A DNA stretch of 64,000 nt, taken from Herbaspirillum huttiense. Its GTDB lineage: Bacteria; Pseudomonadota; Gammaproteobacteria; Burkholderiales; Burkholderiaceae_D. Each line of letters opens with the position of its first letter. Within the stretch, counting starts at the first letter, position 1. Below are positions 47,555 to 57,898 of the stretch, one piece after another. The DNA is taken from the NCBI RefSeq assembly GCF_004367745.1, contig NZ_CP037993.1:3410001-3474000 (forward strand), written 5' to 3'. The translations under genes and the position numbers were made by a program. Under the pieces are notes generated by a model that saw only the letters and a program-made list of their open reading frames with translations, did no database searches and had not been told where the DNA came from.

Positions 47555-49180
47555 TCAGTCCGTCACCTTGAAGCGCGAGACGCCATTGCGCAATTCATTG
47601 GAGACCACGTTCAGTTCGTCGATGGCCTGGCTCGATTGCTGCAGCGACTCCACGGTCTGCTGGGCCGCTTCGGAGAGCTGCACCAGCGCCTGGTTGATCT
47701 GCTCGGCGCTGCTGGCCTGGGCCTGCATGCCTTCGTTGACGATCTGGAAGCGCGGTGCGAGTGCCTGCACCTGGGCAATGATCTGCGACAACTGGCTGCC
47801 GGCGGTCTGCACATCCTGCATGCCGCGCCGCACCTGGTCGGAGAACTTGTCCATGCCCATCACGCCGGCTGCCACGGCCGACTGAATTTCCTTGACCATG
47901 ACTTCGATGTCGTAGGTCGCCACGGCAGTCTGGTCGGCCAGGCGGCGGATTTCGGTGGCCACCACCGAGAAGCCGCGGCCATGTTCGCCGGCCTTCTCGG
48001 CCTCGATGGCGGCGTTCAGCGACAGCAGGTTGGTCTGGTCGGCCACCTTGGTGATGGTGGTCACGACCTGGTTGATGTTGCCCGCCTTCTCGTTGAGGAT
48101 GGCCAGCTTGGCGCTGACCGAACCGGCCGCATCCATCACGTTCTGCATGGTGTCGCCCATGCGGGTCAGGCCCGCCTGGCCGCTGCCGGCCAGCGCCGAA
48201 GTCTGTTCAGAAACCACCGACACTTCATTCATGGTGCGCACCAGGTCACGCGAGGTTGCATGGATCTCGCGCGAGGTCGCGCCGATCTCGGTGGTGGTGG
48301 CAGCCGTTTCGGCGGCGGTGGCCTGTTGCTGGCGGGCCGTGGCAGCGATCTCGGTGACCGACGTCGCCACGCGAGCCGAGGACTTCTGCGCCTGCGAAAC
48401 CAGCGCGGTCAGCTCATCGGTCATGCGGTCGAAGCCGTTGCCCAGCACGCCAAACTCATCCTTGCGGTCCAGCTCCACGCGACGCGAGAAATCGCCCGAG
48501 CGCATGATGTCGAGCAGGCCCATGAGCTTCTGCAGCGGCTCGTTGATGGCGCGCATCAGGAAGAAGCCGCACACCAGCGCCACCAGCAGCGCTGCCATCA
48601 GCGCGCTCATCAGGGTGAACTGGGCCGAGTTGACGGCATCGCCGATGCGCTGGGCGGCGTCGTCGGCGATGCCCTTGTTGGTCTCGACCATGCGCTGCGT
48701 CAGTTGATAGCCGGTACGCCATTGCGGACGAATCTGCTCGTTGACGATCTTGTCGATCGGGGCGCGCTGGCTGAAGTCCATCTTCAGCACCTCGCTGACG
48801 ACGGCACGGTATTTCTGCCGCGTCTCCTTGAATTGCTCGAAGAGCTTGCGGTCAGCATCGCTGAAGATGGTCTTGTCGTAATCTTCCTGCAAGCGGTCGA
48901 GGCGCTCGGCGTTGCGGCGCAGCAGTGCCAGGTCAGCCTGGCGCTCGGCATCATTGGCATCGATCTGAATGATCTGCTGGGTCATCAGCAGGTTTTCGTA
49001 CCACGCAGCGTTGATCTGGGTGCTGTAGTAGAGACCGGGGGTGGAGTCGTTGCGCAGCGCCGTCGCCCCCTTCTCGATGTGGCCAAGGTTGACCGCCGAA
49101 ATCCCGGCCATCAGTGCCATCAGCAGCAGGATGAGCCCGAAGCTCCCGAGGATGCGTTGCTTGATCGTCCAGTTCTTCAT
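47555..49180 (-). CDS. wspA: Wsp surface-sensing chemoreceptor WspA
   Basis: First gene of the Wsp operon. The 541-aa receptor has TM1 (about 11-31), a periplasmic helical sensor (32-187), TM2 (188-209), HAMP and a signalling domain with the tip [20 protein letters not shown]. WspA in Pseudomonas senses surface contact or envelope stress and clusters laterally. No xWxxF tail is present, which fits the TPR-bearing WspC. The 256-base gap upstream must hold the operon promoter; it is AT-rich but no clear promoter was found. Confidence 0.93.
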   Translation of the reverse strand: MKNWTIKQRILGSFGLILLLMALMAGISAVNLGHIEKGATALRNDSTPGLYYSTQINAAWYENLLMTQQIIQIDANDAERQADLALLRRNAERLDRLQEDYDKTIFSDADRKLFEQFKETRQKYRAVVSEVLKMDFSQRAPIDKIVNEQIRPQWRTGYQLTQRMVETNKGIADDAAQRIGDAVNSAQFTLMSALMAALLVALVCGFFLMRAINEPLQKLMGLLDIMRSGDFSRRVELDRKDEFGVLGNGFDRMTDELTALVSQAQKSSARVATSVTEIAATARQQQATAAETAATTTEIGATSREIHATSRDLVRTMNEVSVVSEQTSALAGSGQAGLTRMGDTMQNVMDAAGSVSAKLAILNEKAGNINQVVTTITKVADQTNLLSLNAAIEAEKAGEHGRGFSVVATEIRRLADQTAVATYDIEVMVKEIQSAVAAGVMGMDKFSDQVRRGMQDVQTAGSQLSQIIAQVQALAPRFQIVNEGMQAQASSAEQINQALVQLSEAAQQTVESLQQSSQAIDELNVVSNELRNGVSRFKVTD

Positions 49181-49387
49181 GCGCAGTTTTCCCCCTTTGG
49201 AATGAGCACCCCGCCCTGGCGCGCCTTCGTGAGGTGCGCATGAACGAAAGTTCGCCTGTGGCTAACCCGGGCCATCTAGTGCGATCGGTTGTGGATTAGT
49301 GCGGCCTAGTAATACTTCGAGATTATCATTGAAATCTTTCAATATCACTATTATCCCTTGCGCAATGATTCTTTGCCTGAAGGAAAT

Positions 49388-49412
49388 AAAAACGGCACCC
49401 GCAGGTGCCGCT
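49388..49412 (-). terminator. Terminator after DUF4870 gene
   Basis: On the minus strand CGGCACC, TGCG loop, GGTGCCG, then TTTTT. Seven-base stem 27 bases past the stop of the DUF4870 protein gene. Confidence 0.85.
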
Positions 49413-49436
49413 TGAGTGCGTCAGCCGATGGCGGGA

Positions 49437-49799
49437 TCACACCGGCATGGGCTTGTTGTCCTGCAGGTCGAGGAAGCCCTTGATGAGGCGGTAGGCTTTC
49501 CAGATCCAGGCCAGCGAGAACACCAGAATCGCCACCGGGATTCCGATCACCGTCGCCCACAGCACGCCGCCGGCGAACAGCCAGAACAGGTACCACCAGA
49601 AGGAGCGGATCTGCCAGCGATGGTGGGTGTAAAGGAAGGTATCGCGCACGTCGCCGCGCTTGAGGTAATTGACGATCAGGGGCAGCCACGACAGCATGCC
49701 CAGCGAAAACACCAGGCAGGCGGCATGCGCCAGGTAGAGCCACCAGACCAGGTCACGGCCGGTCTGGGTCTGTGGGTCGAATACCAGTTCCTGGTTCAT
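49437..49799 (-). CDS. DUF4870 family membrane protein
   Basis: A 120-aa protein with three hydrophobic helices (about 19-45, 66-84 and 88-106) and the pattern HAACLVFSLGMLSWLPLIVNYLKR followed by THHRWQIRSFWW. This matches the DUF4870 (Tic20-like fold) family; function unknown. It follows serB by 37 bases on the same strand and may be co-transcribed. Confidence 0.75.
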   Translation of the reverse strand: MNQELVFDPQTQTGRDLVWWLYLAHAACLVFSLGMLSWLPLIVNYLKRGDVRDTFLYTHHRWQIRSFWWYLFWLFAGGVLWATVIGIPVAILVFSLAWIWKAYRLIKGFLDLQDNKPMPV

Positions 49800-49836
49800 C
49801 GCGTCTCCTGAAATGAGGGGGAAGCCGGCCCCGACG

Positions 49837-50721
49837 TCAGGCCAGCAGGTTCAAGATGCCGTCCAAGCCCACAAAATTCAAGCCCACGCTGGCCTGGGCA
49901 CGCACCACCGGCTTGGCGCGGAAGGCCACCGACAGGCCCGAGATGCCCATCATGCGCAGGTCATTGGCGCCATCGCCCATGACGATGGCCTGGCTTGGTT
50001 CGGCACCGATCTCGCGGCAGATGCGCTCCACCGTTGCACGCTTCTCGTCGGCATTGACGATACCGCCGACCACCTTGCCGGTGAGCTTGCCGTCGGCCAC
50101 TTCGAGCGTGTTGGCGTGGGTGTAGTCCAGGTTCAGGCGCGCCTTCATGCGGTCGGTGAAGAAGGTGAATCCGCCTGAGACCAGCAGCGTCTTGAGGCCG
50201 GCGGCCTGCACTGCCTTGAGCATGTTTTCCGCACCCAACGACAATTGCAGGCGCTCATCATAGACACGCTGCAACGCGCCTGCGTCCAGCCCCTTGAGCA
50301 ATGCCACGCGGCGGGTCAGGCTTTCGTTGAACTCGATCTCGCCGCGCATGGCGGCTTCGGTGATCTCGGCCACCTGCGGTTTCAAGCCCTGCATGTCGGC
50401 GATCTCGTCGATGCATTCGATGGTGATGAGGGTGGAATCCATGTCCATGGCCACCAGGCGGAAATCGGACAGCTTGCGGCCCTCGTCGATGAAGGCATAG
50501 TCCAGGCGCGCCTGCAGGCAAGCCGCATCGATGCTGGCCTTGAGCGCATCGCTCTGGCTCACGCCCGCCACACGCCAGGCATCGGCATCCGGTACGCGGT
50601 CATCTGCAATGCGCTCGGCGCGGCCACCGGCCAGGGCAGCGATGGACTCGATGGCGGAAGACGGCACGGCGTGTTGCTTGGGGGCTTGCAGGATCAGGTT
50701 CATGTTGTTCTGTTGATTCAT
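49837..50721 (-). CDS. serB: Phosphoserine phosphatase SerB
   Basis: Last step of serine synthesis: hydrolyses O-phosphoserine. The 294-aa protein has an ACT-like N-terminal region and a HAD core with Asp93/Asp95 in AMDMDSTLI, the SGGFTFF motif and the metal motif GDGANDL. The start is uncertain: ATG at 50721 is used, and ATG at 50703 (MNLILQAP) is equally plausible; neither has a ribosome site. It lies 40 bases after mfd in the same direction. Confidence 0.94.
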   Translation of the reverse strand: MNQQNNMNLILQAPKQHAVPSSAIESIAALAGGRAERIADDRVPDADAWRVAGVSQSDALKASIDAACLQARLDYAFIDEGRKLSDFRLVAMDMDSTLITIECIDEIADMQGLKPQVAEITEAAMRGEIEFNESLTRRVALLKGLDAGALQRVYDERLQLSLGAENMLKAVQAAGLKTLLVSGGFTFFTDRMKARLNLDYTHANTLEVADGKLTGKVVGGIVNADEKRATVERICREIGAEPSQAIVMGDGANDLRMMGISGLSVAFRAKPVVRAQASVGLNFVGLDGILNLLA

Positions 50722-50761
50722 GGGTGCGATGGGATTCGTTGTAGTGCGGCCAGAAGAGCAC

Positions 50762-53700
50762 TCAACCGGTGAGTGCCTTCATGGTCGCCTTGACCTGCTG
50801 CACGCGGGCATTCAGGTCCGGCATGTTGGCCGTGATGCGCAGCTTGTCGGGGCCATTGAGCTTGACCTGGCGATTCTTCTGCACCAGCTCGATGATGCGC
50901 ATGGCGTCGATCGGCGGATTGGGAACGAACTGCAGCAGCGCCGCTTCGGAATGGGCATCGATCTTGATGATGCCCAGCGGCTTGGCCGCAATGCGCAGGC
51001 GGTGCGTTTCGATCAGGGCCTTGGCCGCATCGGGCAGCTTGCCGAAGCGGTCGATCAGTTCTTCCTGCAAGGCGTCGATCGCATCGGCCTTCTCGCAGTT
51101 GGCGAAGCGCTTGTAGAGCGACAGACGCTCATGCACGTCGCCGCAGAAGTCATTGGGCAGCAGCGCAGGCGCATGCAGGTTGATCTCGGTGGTGGTCGAC
51201 AGCGGCGCGGCCAGGTCCGGTTCGCGTCCATCCTTCAGGGCACGCACGGCTTCGTTCAACATGTCCGAATACATCTGGAAACCGATCTCGTGGATCTCGC
51301 CCGACTGGTGATCGCCCAGCACTTCGCCGGCACCGCGAATTTCCAAATCGTGCATGGCGAGATAGAAGCCGCTGCCCAGTTCCTCCATCTGCTGGATCGC
51401 CTCCAGCCGGCGCTGCGCCTGCTTGGACAAGCCCTGCACATCCTGCACCAGCAGGTAGGCATAAGCCTGGTGGTGCGAACGGCCGACGCGGCCGCGCAAT
51501 TGGTGCAGCTGCGCCAGGCCGAACTTGTCGGCGCGATGCATGATGATGGTGTTGGCAGTCGGCACGTCAATGCCGGTCTCGATGATGGTGGTACAGAGCA
51601 GGATGTTGAAGCGCTGCGCCACGAAGTCGCGCATCACCTTCTCCAGGTCGCGTTCGTGCATCTGACCGTGCGCCACGCCGATGCGCGCTTCCGGCAAAAG
51701 TTGCTCCAGCGCGGCCTTGCGGTTGGCGATGGTTTCCACTTCGTTGTGCAGGAAGTAGACCTGGCCGCCGCGTTTCAATTCGCGCAGGCAGGCTTCGCGG
51801 ATGGTCGATTCTTGTTCGGCGCGCACGAAGGTCTTGATGGCCAGGCGCTTCTGCGGCGCGGTGGCGATCACCGAGAAATCGCGCAGGCCTTCCAGCGCCA
51901 TGCCCAGCGTACGCGGGATCGGCGTGGCGGTCAGCGTGAGCACATCGACCTCGGCGCGCAGCGATTTCAGGGCTTCCTTCTGGCGTACGCCAAAACGGTG
52001 TTCTTCATCGATGATGACCAGACCCAGGCGCGAGAACTTCACTTCATCGGAGAGCAGCTTGTGAGTACCGATGACGATATCGATGGTGCCATCGCCCAGG
52101 CCCTTGATGGCTTGCGTGACTTCCTTGCCGGTGCGGAAGCGCGACAGTTCGGCAATCTTGACCGGCCAGTTGGCGAAGCGGTCGGCGAAGGTGGCGGCAT
52201 GCTGTTCGGCCAGCAGCGTGGTCGGCGCGAGAATGGCGACCTGCTTGCCGCCCATCACCGCCACGAAGGCGGCGCGCAGGGCCACTTCGGTCTTGCCGAA
52301 GCCGACGTCGCCGCAGATGAGGCGGTCCATGGGCTTGCCGCCGGTCATGTCCTTGATGACGGCATTGATGGCGGCGGCCTGGTCGGCGGTTTCCTCAAAA
52401 CCGAAACTGTCGGCGAAGGCTTCATAGTCATGTGCCGAATACTGGAAGGCATGGCCCTGGCGCAGCGCGCGGCGGGCGTACAGGTTCAGCAGTTCGGCGG
52501 CCGTATCGCGCACCTGCTGGGCGGCCTTGCGCTTGGCCTTTTCCCACTGGCCGGAGCCCAGTGCGTGCAGCGGTGCATCTTCCGGCGAGGCACCGGAGTA
52601 GCGCGAAATCACGTGCAGTTGCGACACCGGGACGTAGAGCTTGGTCTCCTTGGCGTATTCCAGATGCAGGAACTCGGTCTCGCCCTCCCCCAGGTCCATG
52701 CTGACCAGGCCCATGTAGCGGCCGATGCCGTGGCTGCTGTGGACCACCGGGTCGCCGATCTTCAACTCCGACAGGTCGCGCACCATGTATTCCACATCGG
52801 TGGCGGCCTGCTGTTTGCGGCTGCCGACCCGGCGGCCGCTGCCGGCGTACAGCTCGGTCTCGGTGATCAGCGCCAGGCCGCCGGCGGTGACGAAGCCGGC
52901 GTGCAATGGGGCCACGCCCAGCATCAGCGGCTCATTGCCGGAGAGGAAATCATTCCAGTCATCGCACAGCGCCGGATGCAGGTCGTATTCGGCAAAGTAC
53001 TGCTGCAGGGTTTCACGCCGGCCATTGCTTTCGGCACAGATCAGCACGCGCTCGGCCCCCTTGAGCAGGAAGCTGCGCAGGTTGACCAGCGGATCTTCCG
53101 CGCGGCGGTTCACGGCGATGTTGGGCAGCGGCGCCGAGATGGCCGAAGGCGAATCATCGGTCTTGAGCACCCAGCGGGCGTGGGGTTTCAGCAGGGTGAA
53201 GAAATCTTCATCGTCCAGGTAGATGGCGCGCGGCTCCAGCACCGGGCGCTCGCGGTCGGCGTGAAGGAAGGTCCAACGCGAGCGGGTATCGCTCCAGAAG
53301 CGCTTGATGGCTTGTTCGATGTCGCCCACGGTGGCGAACATGGCATTGGCCGGCAGGTACTGGAACAGCGTGGCCGTCTCTTCGAAGAACAGCGGCAGGT
53401 AGTATTCGATGCCCGCCGAGGCGATGCCGTTGCCGATGTCCTTGTAGATGGCCGAGCGCGACGGATCACCCTCGAACACTTCACGCCAGCGATTGCGGAA
53501 GGCCAGGCGCGAGGCCTCGTCCATGGGGAATTCGCGACCCGGCAGCAGGCGTACCTCGGGCACCGGATAAAGCGAGCGCTGGGTATCGGCGTCGAAGGTG
53601 CGGATGGTCTCGATGGTGTCGCCGAACAGGTCCAGGCGATAGGGCAGCACCGAGCCCATGGGGAAGATGTCGATCAGCCCGCCGCGCACCGAATATTCGC

Positions 53701-54199
53701 CCGGCGACATGACCTGGCCCACGTGGGTGTAACCGGCCAGGGTGAGCTGGGACTTGAGCTTGCCTTCATCGAGCTTTTCGCCCTGCTTGAAGAAGAAGGT
53801 ATAGGCCGCCAGGAACTGCGGCGGCGCCATGCGCAACAAGGCTGTGGTGGCCGGCACGATCAGCAGGTCGCACTGGCCGGACTGCACTTCATAGAGCGTG
53901 GCCAGGCGTTCGGAGACCAGGTCCTGGTGCGGCGAGAAGGCGTCATAGGGCAGCGTTTCCCAGTCCGGCAGCAGGTGGCAACGCAGGCGCTCGCCTTCCT
54001 TGGGCTGGAACCAGGGGATTTCAGCCAGCAGGCGCTGGGCATCGGTGGCCCCGGCCACCACCACGGCCAGCATGCGGCCTTCGGCCTTGAGGGCCAGCGC
54101 GGCTTGGGCCAGCAGATAGGCATCGGCAGAACCGTGCACGGCGGGAGGCTGGAAACGCACACCTGCTTTGGGCAGGCTTTTTTTCGGGTCAAAAGACAT
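50762..54199 (-). CDS. mfd: Transcription-repair coupling factor Mfd
   Basis: A DNA translocase that removes stalled RNA polymerase at lesions and recruits UvrA. The 1145-aa length is typical. Visible parts are the UvrB-like N-terminal module, the RNA-polymerase-interacting region (DPVVHSSHGIGRYMGL), Walker A GDVGFGKTEVA, the DEEH box in IIDEEHRFG, later helicase motifs (LTATPIPRTLGMA; QLRGRVGRS) and the C-terminal TRCF domain. The ATG at 54199 gives the family N-terminus; a further 40 codons upstream are not conserved-looking. Confidence 0.96.
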   Translation of the reverse strand: MSFDPKKSLPKAGVRFQPPAVHGSADAYLLAQAALALKAEGRMLAVVVAGATDAQRLLAEIPWFQPKEGERLRCHLLPDWETLPYDAFSPHQDLVSERLATLYEVQSGQCDLLIVPATTALLRMAPPQFLAAYTFFFKQGEKLDEGKLKSQLTLAGYTHVGQVMSPGEYSVRGGLIDIFPMGSVLPYRLDLFGDTIETIRTFDADTQRSLYPVPEVRLLPGREFPMDEASRLAFRNRWREVFEGDPSRSAIYKDIGNGIASAGIEYYLPLFFEETATLFQYLPANAMFATVGDIEQAIKRFWSDTRSRWTFLHADRERPVLEPRAIYLDDEDFFTLLKPHARWVLKTDDSPSAISAPLPNIAVNRRAEDPLVNLRSFLLKGAERVLICAESNGRRETLQQYFAEYDLHPALCDDWNDFLSGNEPLMLGVAPLHAGFVTAGGLALITETELYAGSGRRVGSRKQQAATDVEYMVRDLSELKIGDPVVHSSHGIGRYMGLVSMDLGEGETEFLHLEYAKETKLYVPVSQLHVISRYSGASPEDAPLHALGSGQWEKAKRKAAQQVRDTAAELLNLYARRALRQGHAFQYSAHDYEAFADSFGFEETADQAAAINAVIKDMTGGKPMDRLICGDVGFGKTEVALRAAFVAVMGGKQVAILAPTTLLAEQHAATFADRFANWPVKIAELSRFRTGKEVTQAIKGLGDGTIDIVIGTHKLLSDEVKFSRLGLVIIDEEHRFGVRQKEALKSLRAEVDVLTLTATPIPRTLGMALEGLRDFSVIATAPQKRLAIKTFVRAEQESTIREACLRELKRGGQVYFLHNEVETIANRKAALEQLLPEARIGVAHGQMHERDLEKVMRDFVAQRFNILLCTTIIETGIDVPTANTIIMHRADKFGLAQLHQLRGRVGRSHHQAYAYLLVQDVQGLSKQAQRRLEAIQQMEELGSGFYLAMHDLEIRGAGEVLGDHQSGEIHEIGFQMYSDMLNEAVRALKDGREPDLAAPLSTTTEINLHAPALLPNDFCGDVHERLSLYKRFANCEKADAIDALQEELIDRFGKLPDAAKALIETHRLRIAAKPLGIIKIDAHSEAALLQFVPNPPIDAMRIIELVQKNRQVKLNGPDKLRITANMPDLNARVQQVKATMKALTG

Positions 54200-54396
54200 C
54201 AGGATCGGGAGGATCGGCTTGGTTTGGACTTGATTCGAGCAAGGCAACGGCGCAGGCACGGCCGCGGTGGCCATGCTGGCAGCGCCGCAAAATGCCGGTC
54301 GCTTGCAAGGGATTGGCATTAGAATTCAGCCTCTCATTATAAACGAAGGCCCCATCGCAAGCCGCCGCCAGGCGGGCGTCGGGCCAGGTGCATGGC

Positions 54397-55137
54397 ATGA
54401 ACCCTTCGCAGTCCGCTTCTTCCCCGCCCCGCCACTTTGCGCTCATTCCCGCCGCAGGCGTGGGCGCGCGTATGGGCGTCCAGATCCCCAAGCAATATAT
54501 GCCGCTGGCAGGCAAACCCATGCTGCTGCATGCGCTGCAGACCTTCGCGGACCACCCACGGATCGCCCATACCTTCGTGGTGGTCAGTGCCGAGGATGGC
54601 TGGATTGATTCCCTGATGACGCCAGATTTTTTGCAACGCGTGAGCATCCTGCGGGTAGGCGGGCCGACGCGCCAGGACAGCGTCTTCAATGGCCTCAACG
54701 CCATCCGTGACCGGGTGGCCGATGCCGACCGGGTACTGGTTCATGATGCCGCCCGCCCCGGTTTGGACTCGCCGCTGCTGGATCGCCTGCTGGATGCCCT
54801 GGCAGACGATGAAATCGGTGGCTTGCTGGCGGTGCCGGTCGTCGACACCTTGAAGCGCGGCGATGGCGGCGCCCCTGCCCGCTCGCAGGAGACCGTGCCG
54901 CGCGCCGGCCTGTGGGCGGCACAGACCCCGCAGATGTTTCCCTATGCCCTGCTGCAGCGCGCCTTGCATCAGGCGCAAGAACAAGGCCGCCTGGGCGAGA
55001 TCACCGACGACGCCAGCGCCATCGAGATGCTGGGCTTGCGTCCGCGCCTGGTGGAGGGCAACCCCCGCAATCTGAAGGTCACGCTGGCGCAGGACGCCGC
55101 GCTGGCTGAATTCTTCCTGAAAGGTCCGCACGCATGA
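54397..55137 (+). CDS. ispD: 2-C-methyl-D-erythritol 4-phosphate cytidylyltransferase IspD
   Basis: Third step of the MEP isoprenoid pathway: joins CTP and MEP. The 246-aa protein has the nucleotide motif [11 protein letters not shown], the [16 protein letters not shown] region, VHDAARPG and WAAQTPQMF. The ATG at 54397 has AGG at a suitable distance; another ATG lies three codons earlier. Its stop overlaps the ispF start (ATGA), so the two are coupled. Confidence 0.95.
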   Translation: MNPSQSASSPPRHFALIPAAGVGARMGVQIPKQYMPLAGKPMLLHALQTFADHPRIAHTFVVVSAEDGWIDSLMTPDFLQRVSILRVGGPTRQDSVFNGLNAIRDRVADADRVLVHDAARPGLDSPLLDRLLDALADDEIGGLLAVPVVDTLKRGDGGAPARSQETVPRAGLWAAQTPQMFPYALLQRALHQAQEQGRLGEITDDASAIEMLGLRPRLVEGNPRNLKVTLAQDAALAEFFLKGPHA

Positions 55138-55637
55138 ACGCTTCTTCCCCCTTCCCTTTCCGCATCGGCCAGGGCTATGACTGCCACGCGCTGGTGGAAG
55201 GCCGCCCGCTGATCCTGGGCGGCGTCACCATCCCGCACAAAAAGGGCCTGCTGGGCCATTCGGATGCCGACGCCCTGCTGCACGCCATCACCGACGCGCT
55301 CTTCGGTGCTGCCGCGCTGGGCGACATCGGGCGCCATTTCCCCGATACCGATCCGCAATTCAAGGGAGCCGACTCGCGCGTGCTGCTGCGCGAAGCCGCC
55401 AAGCGCCTCGCCGCCGCCGGCTACGCCGTGGGCAACGTGGATGCCACCATCATCGCCCAGGCGCCCAAGATGGCTCCGCACATCCCGTCCATGGTGGTCA
55501 ACGTCGCCGCCGACCTCGGGATTTCTGAAGGGCAAGTGAATATCAAGGCCAAAACCAATGAAAAAATGGGCTTTTTGGGGCGTGAAGAGGGGATTGCGAC
55601 CGAAGCGGTTGTGCTGATCCACCGGCAAAACGGCTGA
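55134..55637 (+). CDS. ispF: 2-C-methyl-D-erythritol 2,4-cyclodiphosphate synthase IspF
   Basis: Fifth MEP-pathway step; a trimeric zinc enzyme. The 167-aa protein has the metal ligands in GYDCHAL and [33 protein letters not shown], and the C-terminal [12 protein letters not shown]. Overlaps ispD by 4 bases. The ispDF pairing is common in proteobacteria. Confidence 0.95.
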   Translation: MNASSPFPFRIGQGYDCHALVEGRPLILGGVTIPHKKGLLGHSDADALLHAITDALFGAAALGDIGRHFPDTDPQFKGADSRVLLREAAKRLAAAGYAVGNVDATIIAQAPKMAPHIPSMVVNVAADLGISEGQVNIKAKTNEKMGFLGREEGIATEAVVLIHRQNG

Positions 55638-55775
55638 AAAGCGGCGTCAGAAAGTTCCCGACAGGCGCACGTAGGACATTCACTGACACGCTGAAACCCG
55701 CACCAGACAAGGGATTGAAGCCGGTTCTGCGCACCATTTCCCGGCACTGAAAGAAATCTAAAGCACCAGAACCAG

Positions 55776-55794
55776 CCATTAAAACTTTTAATGG
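55776..55794. promoter_or_regulatory. Perfect 19-bp AT-rich palindrome upstream of cold-shock gene
   Basis: CCATTAAAA, central C, TTTTAATGG. Nine-base perfect arms ending 21 bases before the -35 box of the cold-shock gene. The AT-rich core fits a dimeric protein site. The rest of the ispF-csp gap (55638-55953) holds the promoter and leader only. Confidence 0.55.
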
Positions 55795-55815
55795 AAGTTT
55801 CGTACCGAAAATGGC

Positions 55816-55842
55816 TTGCATTCTCGATTTAATGAGTATAAT
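55816..55842 (+). promoter_or_regulatory. Promoter of cold-shock gene
   Basis: TTGCAT (55816-55821), 15-base spacer, TATAAT (55837-55842). The -10 is consensus; the spacer is short. It gives a leader of about 105 bases, as is common for cold-shock mRNAs. Confidence 0.6.
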
Positions 55843-55953
55843 CGTCGCGTCGTTAGGATTCGAGCTGGTAGTGCGGTTCTTCGCTGTCATTCCTCCCGAG
55901 TAACGATAAAGAGCCGGGCGCAAGCCCCAATCAATTAAATTTAGGAGTCCGTA

Positions 55954-56160
55954 ATGGCAACTGGTACCGTCAAGTGGTTCAACGATGCAAAGGGTTTTGG
56001 TTTCATCACTCCCGATGAAGGTGGCGAAGATCTGTTCGCTCACTTCTCGGCTATTCAGTCGAATGGCTTCAAGTCCCTGAAGGAAAACCAACGCGTTTCC
56101 TTCGAAGTGACCACCGGCCCGAAGGGCAAGCAAGCTTCGAACATCGTTCCGGCTGCTTAA
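55954..56160 (+). CDS. Cold-shock protein (CspA family)
   Basis: A 68-aa OB-fold RNA chaperone. RNP1 KGFGFIT (residues 15-21) and RNP2 DLFAHFS (about 29-35) are intact, and the N-terminus [17 protein letters not shown] is typical. TAGGAGT precedes the ATG by 6 bases. Codon use is that of a highly expressed gene. Strong terminator follows. Which csp paralogue it is, and whether it responds to cold, cannot be told. Confidence 0.95.
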   Translation: MATGTVKWFNDAKGFGFITPDEGGEDLFAHFSAIQSNGFKSLKENQRVSFEVTTGPKGKQASNIVPAA

Positions 56161-56177
56161 GCTTTCAAGCTGATAAA

Positions 56178-56203
56178 AAATCCCCGACTCGTCGGGGATT
56201 TTT
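56178..56203 (+). terminator. Terminator after cold-shock gene
   Basis: AAATCCCCGAC, TC, GTCGGGGATTT followed by further T. Eleven-base stem with a two-base tip, 20 bases past the stop. Confidence 0.9.
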
Positions 56204-56209
56204 TTCGTC

Positions 56210-56238
56210 CTTCACTTTCGTACTTACGCAAAGTGAAG
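56210..56238. repeat. Inverted repeat between the two terminators
   Basis: CTTCACTTT, 11-base loop, AAAGTGAAG: nine-base perfect arms. With the hairpins on each side it makes a three-hairpin boundary between csp and aceB. Confidence 0.55.
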
Positions 56239-56255
56239 TGATGGGCATCAAAAAA

Positions 56256-56284
56256 ATCCCCGCCCTCTTGCGAGTGGCGGGGAT
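56256..56284 (-). terminator. Terminator after aceB
   Basis: On the minus strand ATCCCCGCC, 11-base loop, GGCGGGGAT followed by TTTTTT. It lies about 27 bases past the aceB stop and probably also works rightward (TTTTC). Confidence 0.88.
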
Positions 56285-56311
56285 TTTCATTTGCGCTGAA
56301 GCGGATCTGAA

Positions 56312-57898
56312 TCAGATTTCTTCGTACAGCGGCAGCGTCAGGAACTCGGCGAAGGTCTCGGAAGTGGACATTTCTTCAAAGATCTTGGCGGCGCGGTCAT
56401 AGGTCGGGCCATCGCCTGCCACTTGCTTCACCTTGGCCAGCTCTTCCGGAATCATCGCGCGCACCATGTCGGCGGTGACCTTGCGGCCGTCTTCCAGGTT
56501 GCCCTTGGCGCTGCGGATCCACTGCCACACCTGGGCACGGCTGATTTCGGCGGTGGCCGCATCTTCCATCAGGTTGTGGATGGGCACGCAGCCATTGCCG
56601 GCCAGCCAGGCACCCAGGTAGTGAATGCCGACGTTGATGTTGTAGCGCAGGCCGGCTTCGGTGATCGGGGTTTCCGGCTGGAAGTTCAGCAGGTCGGCCG
56701 CCTTGACCTCGACGTCCGGACGCTGCTTTTCGAACTGGTTGGGCTTGTCGCCCAGCACGGCCACGAATTCCTTCATGGAAGCTTCGACCAGGCCCGGGTG
56801 CGCCACCCAGCCGCCGTCGTAACCGTCGGTGGCGTCGCGGCGCTTGTCGTTGATGATGCCTTGCATGGCGATGGCGTTCTTTTCCGGATCGTTCTTGATC
56901 GGGATCAGCGCGCTCATGCCGCCGATGGCCGGGGCACCGCGCTTGTGGCAGGTCTTCAGTAGCAGCAGGGCGTAGGCGCGCATGAACGGCGAGGTCATGG
57001 TGACCTTGGCGCGATCGGCCAGGCAGAAGTCCTTATCGTTCTTGAACTTCTTGATGCAGGAGAAGATGTAGTCCCAACGGCCGGCATTCAGGCCCGCGCT
57101 GTGCTCGCGCAGTTCGTACAGGATCTCTTCCATCTCGAAGGCGGCAGTGATGGTCTCGATCAGCACGGTGGCCTTGATGGTGCCTTGCGGCAGGCCGATT
57201 TCATTCTGGGCCATCACGAAGATGTCGTTCCACAGACGCGCTTCCAGGTGCGATTCCATCTTGGGCAGGTAGAAGTACGGACCGGCGCCGCGCGCCAGCT
57301 GCTCCTTCGCGTTGTGGAACAGGAACAGGGCGAAGTCGAAGATGCCGCCGGAAATGCGCTTGCCGTCCAGGGTGACGTGCTTTTCATCCAGGTGCCAGCC
57401 ACGCGGACGCACCACCAGGGTGGCGATCTTGTCGTTGAGCTTGTAGCTCTTGCCGTTGGATTCCAGCGAGATGGTGCGGCGGATCGCGTCATACAGGTTG
57501 ATCTGGCCGCTGATCTGGTTGTCCCACACCGGGGAGTTGGAATCCTCGAAGTCGGTCATGTAGCTGTCCGCGCCCGAGTTGAAGGCGTTGATGACCATCT
57601 TGCGCTCGACCGGACCGGTGATTTCCACACGGCGGCACTTCAGGGCTTCGGGGATGGGAGCGATCTTCCAGTCGCCGCTGCGGATGGATTCGGTTTCCTT
57701 CAGGAAGTCGGGGCGCTCGCCGGCGTCCAAGCGCTTGACGCGCTCGGCACGGGCAGCCAGCAGCTCCTGGCGACGGCCTTCGAAGGCGCGCGAGAGCTTG
57801 GCGACCAGCGACAGGGCTTCAAAGGTCAGGACGTTCTCGTAACCCGGCTTGATCTCGCCGGAGATTTCCATGCCGGTGGGCAGCTTCAGTTGCGTCAT
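56312..57898 (-). CDS. aceB: Malate synthase A
   Basis: Glyoxylate-shunt enzyme: condenses glyoxylate and acetyl-CoA to malate. The 528-aa length fits the AceB isoform. The family signature is seen in [31 protein letters not shown] and [10 protein letters not shown] hold active-site Arg and acidic metal residues. GAGGAG lies 7 bases before the ATG. Divergent from a LysR regulator with 252 bases between starts; isocitrate lyase is not in this window. Confidence 0.96.
   Translation of the reverse strand: MTQLKLPTGMEISGEIKPGYENVLTFEALSLVAKLSRAFEGRRQELLAARAERVKRLDAGERPDFLKETESIRSGDWKIAPIPEALKCRRVEITGPVERKMVINAFNSGADSYMTDFEDSNSPVWDNQISGQINLYDAIRRTISLESNGKSYKLNDKIATLVVRPRGWHLDEKHVTLDGKRISGGIFDFALFLFHNAKEQLARGAGPYFYLPKMESHLEARLWNDIFVMAQNEIGLPQGTIKATVLIETITAAFEMEEILYELREHSAGLNAGRWDYIFSCIKKFKNDKDFCLADRAKVTMTSPFMRAYALLLLKTCHKRGAPAIGGMSALIPIKNDPEKNAIAMQGIINDKRRDATDGYDGGWVAHPGLVEASMKEFVAVLGDKPNQFEKQRPDVEVKAADLLNFQPETPITEAGLRYNINVGIHYLGAWLAGNGCVPIHNLMEDAATAEISRAQVWQWIRSAKGNLEDGRKVTADMVRAMIPEELAKVKQVAGDGPTYDRAAKIFEEMSTSETFAEFLTLPLYEEI

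Noticed and set aside
50720-54322. 1200-codon open frame opposite mfd
   Set aside because: Same shadow effect; composition is typical of antisense to GC-rich coding DNA.
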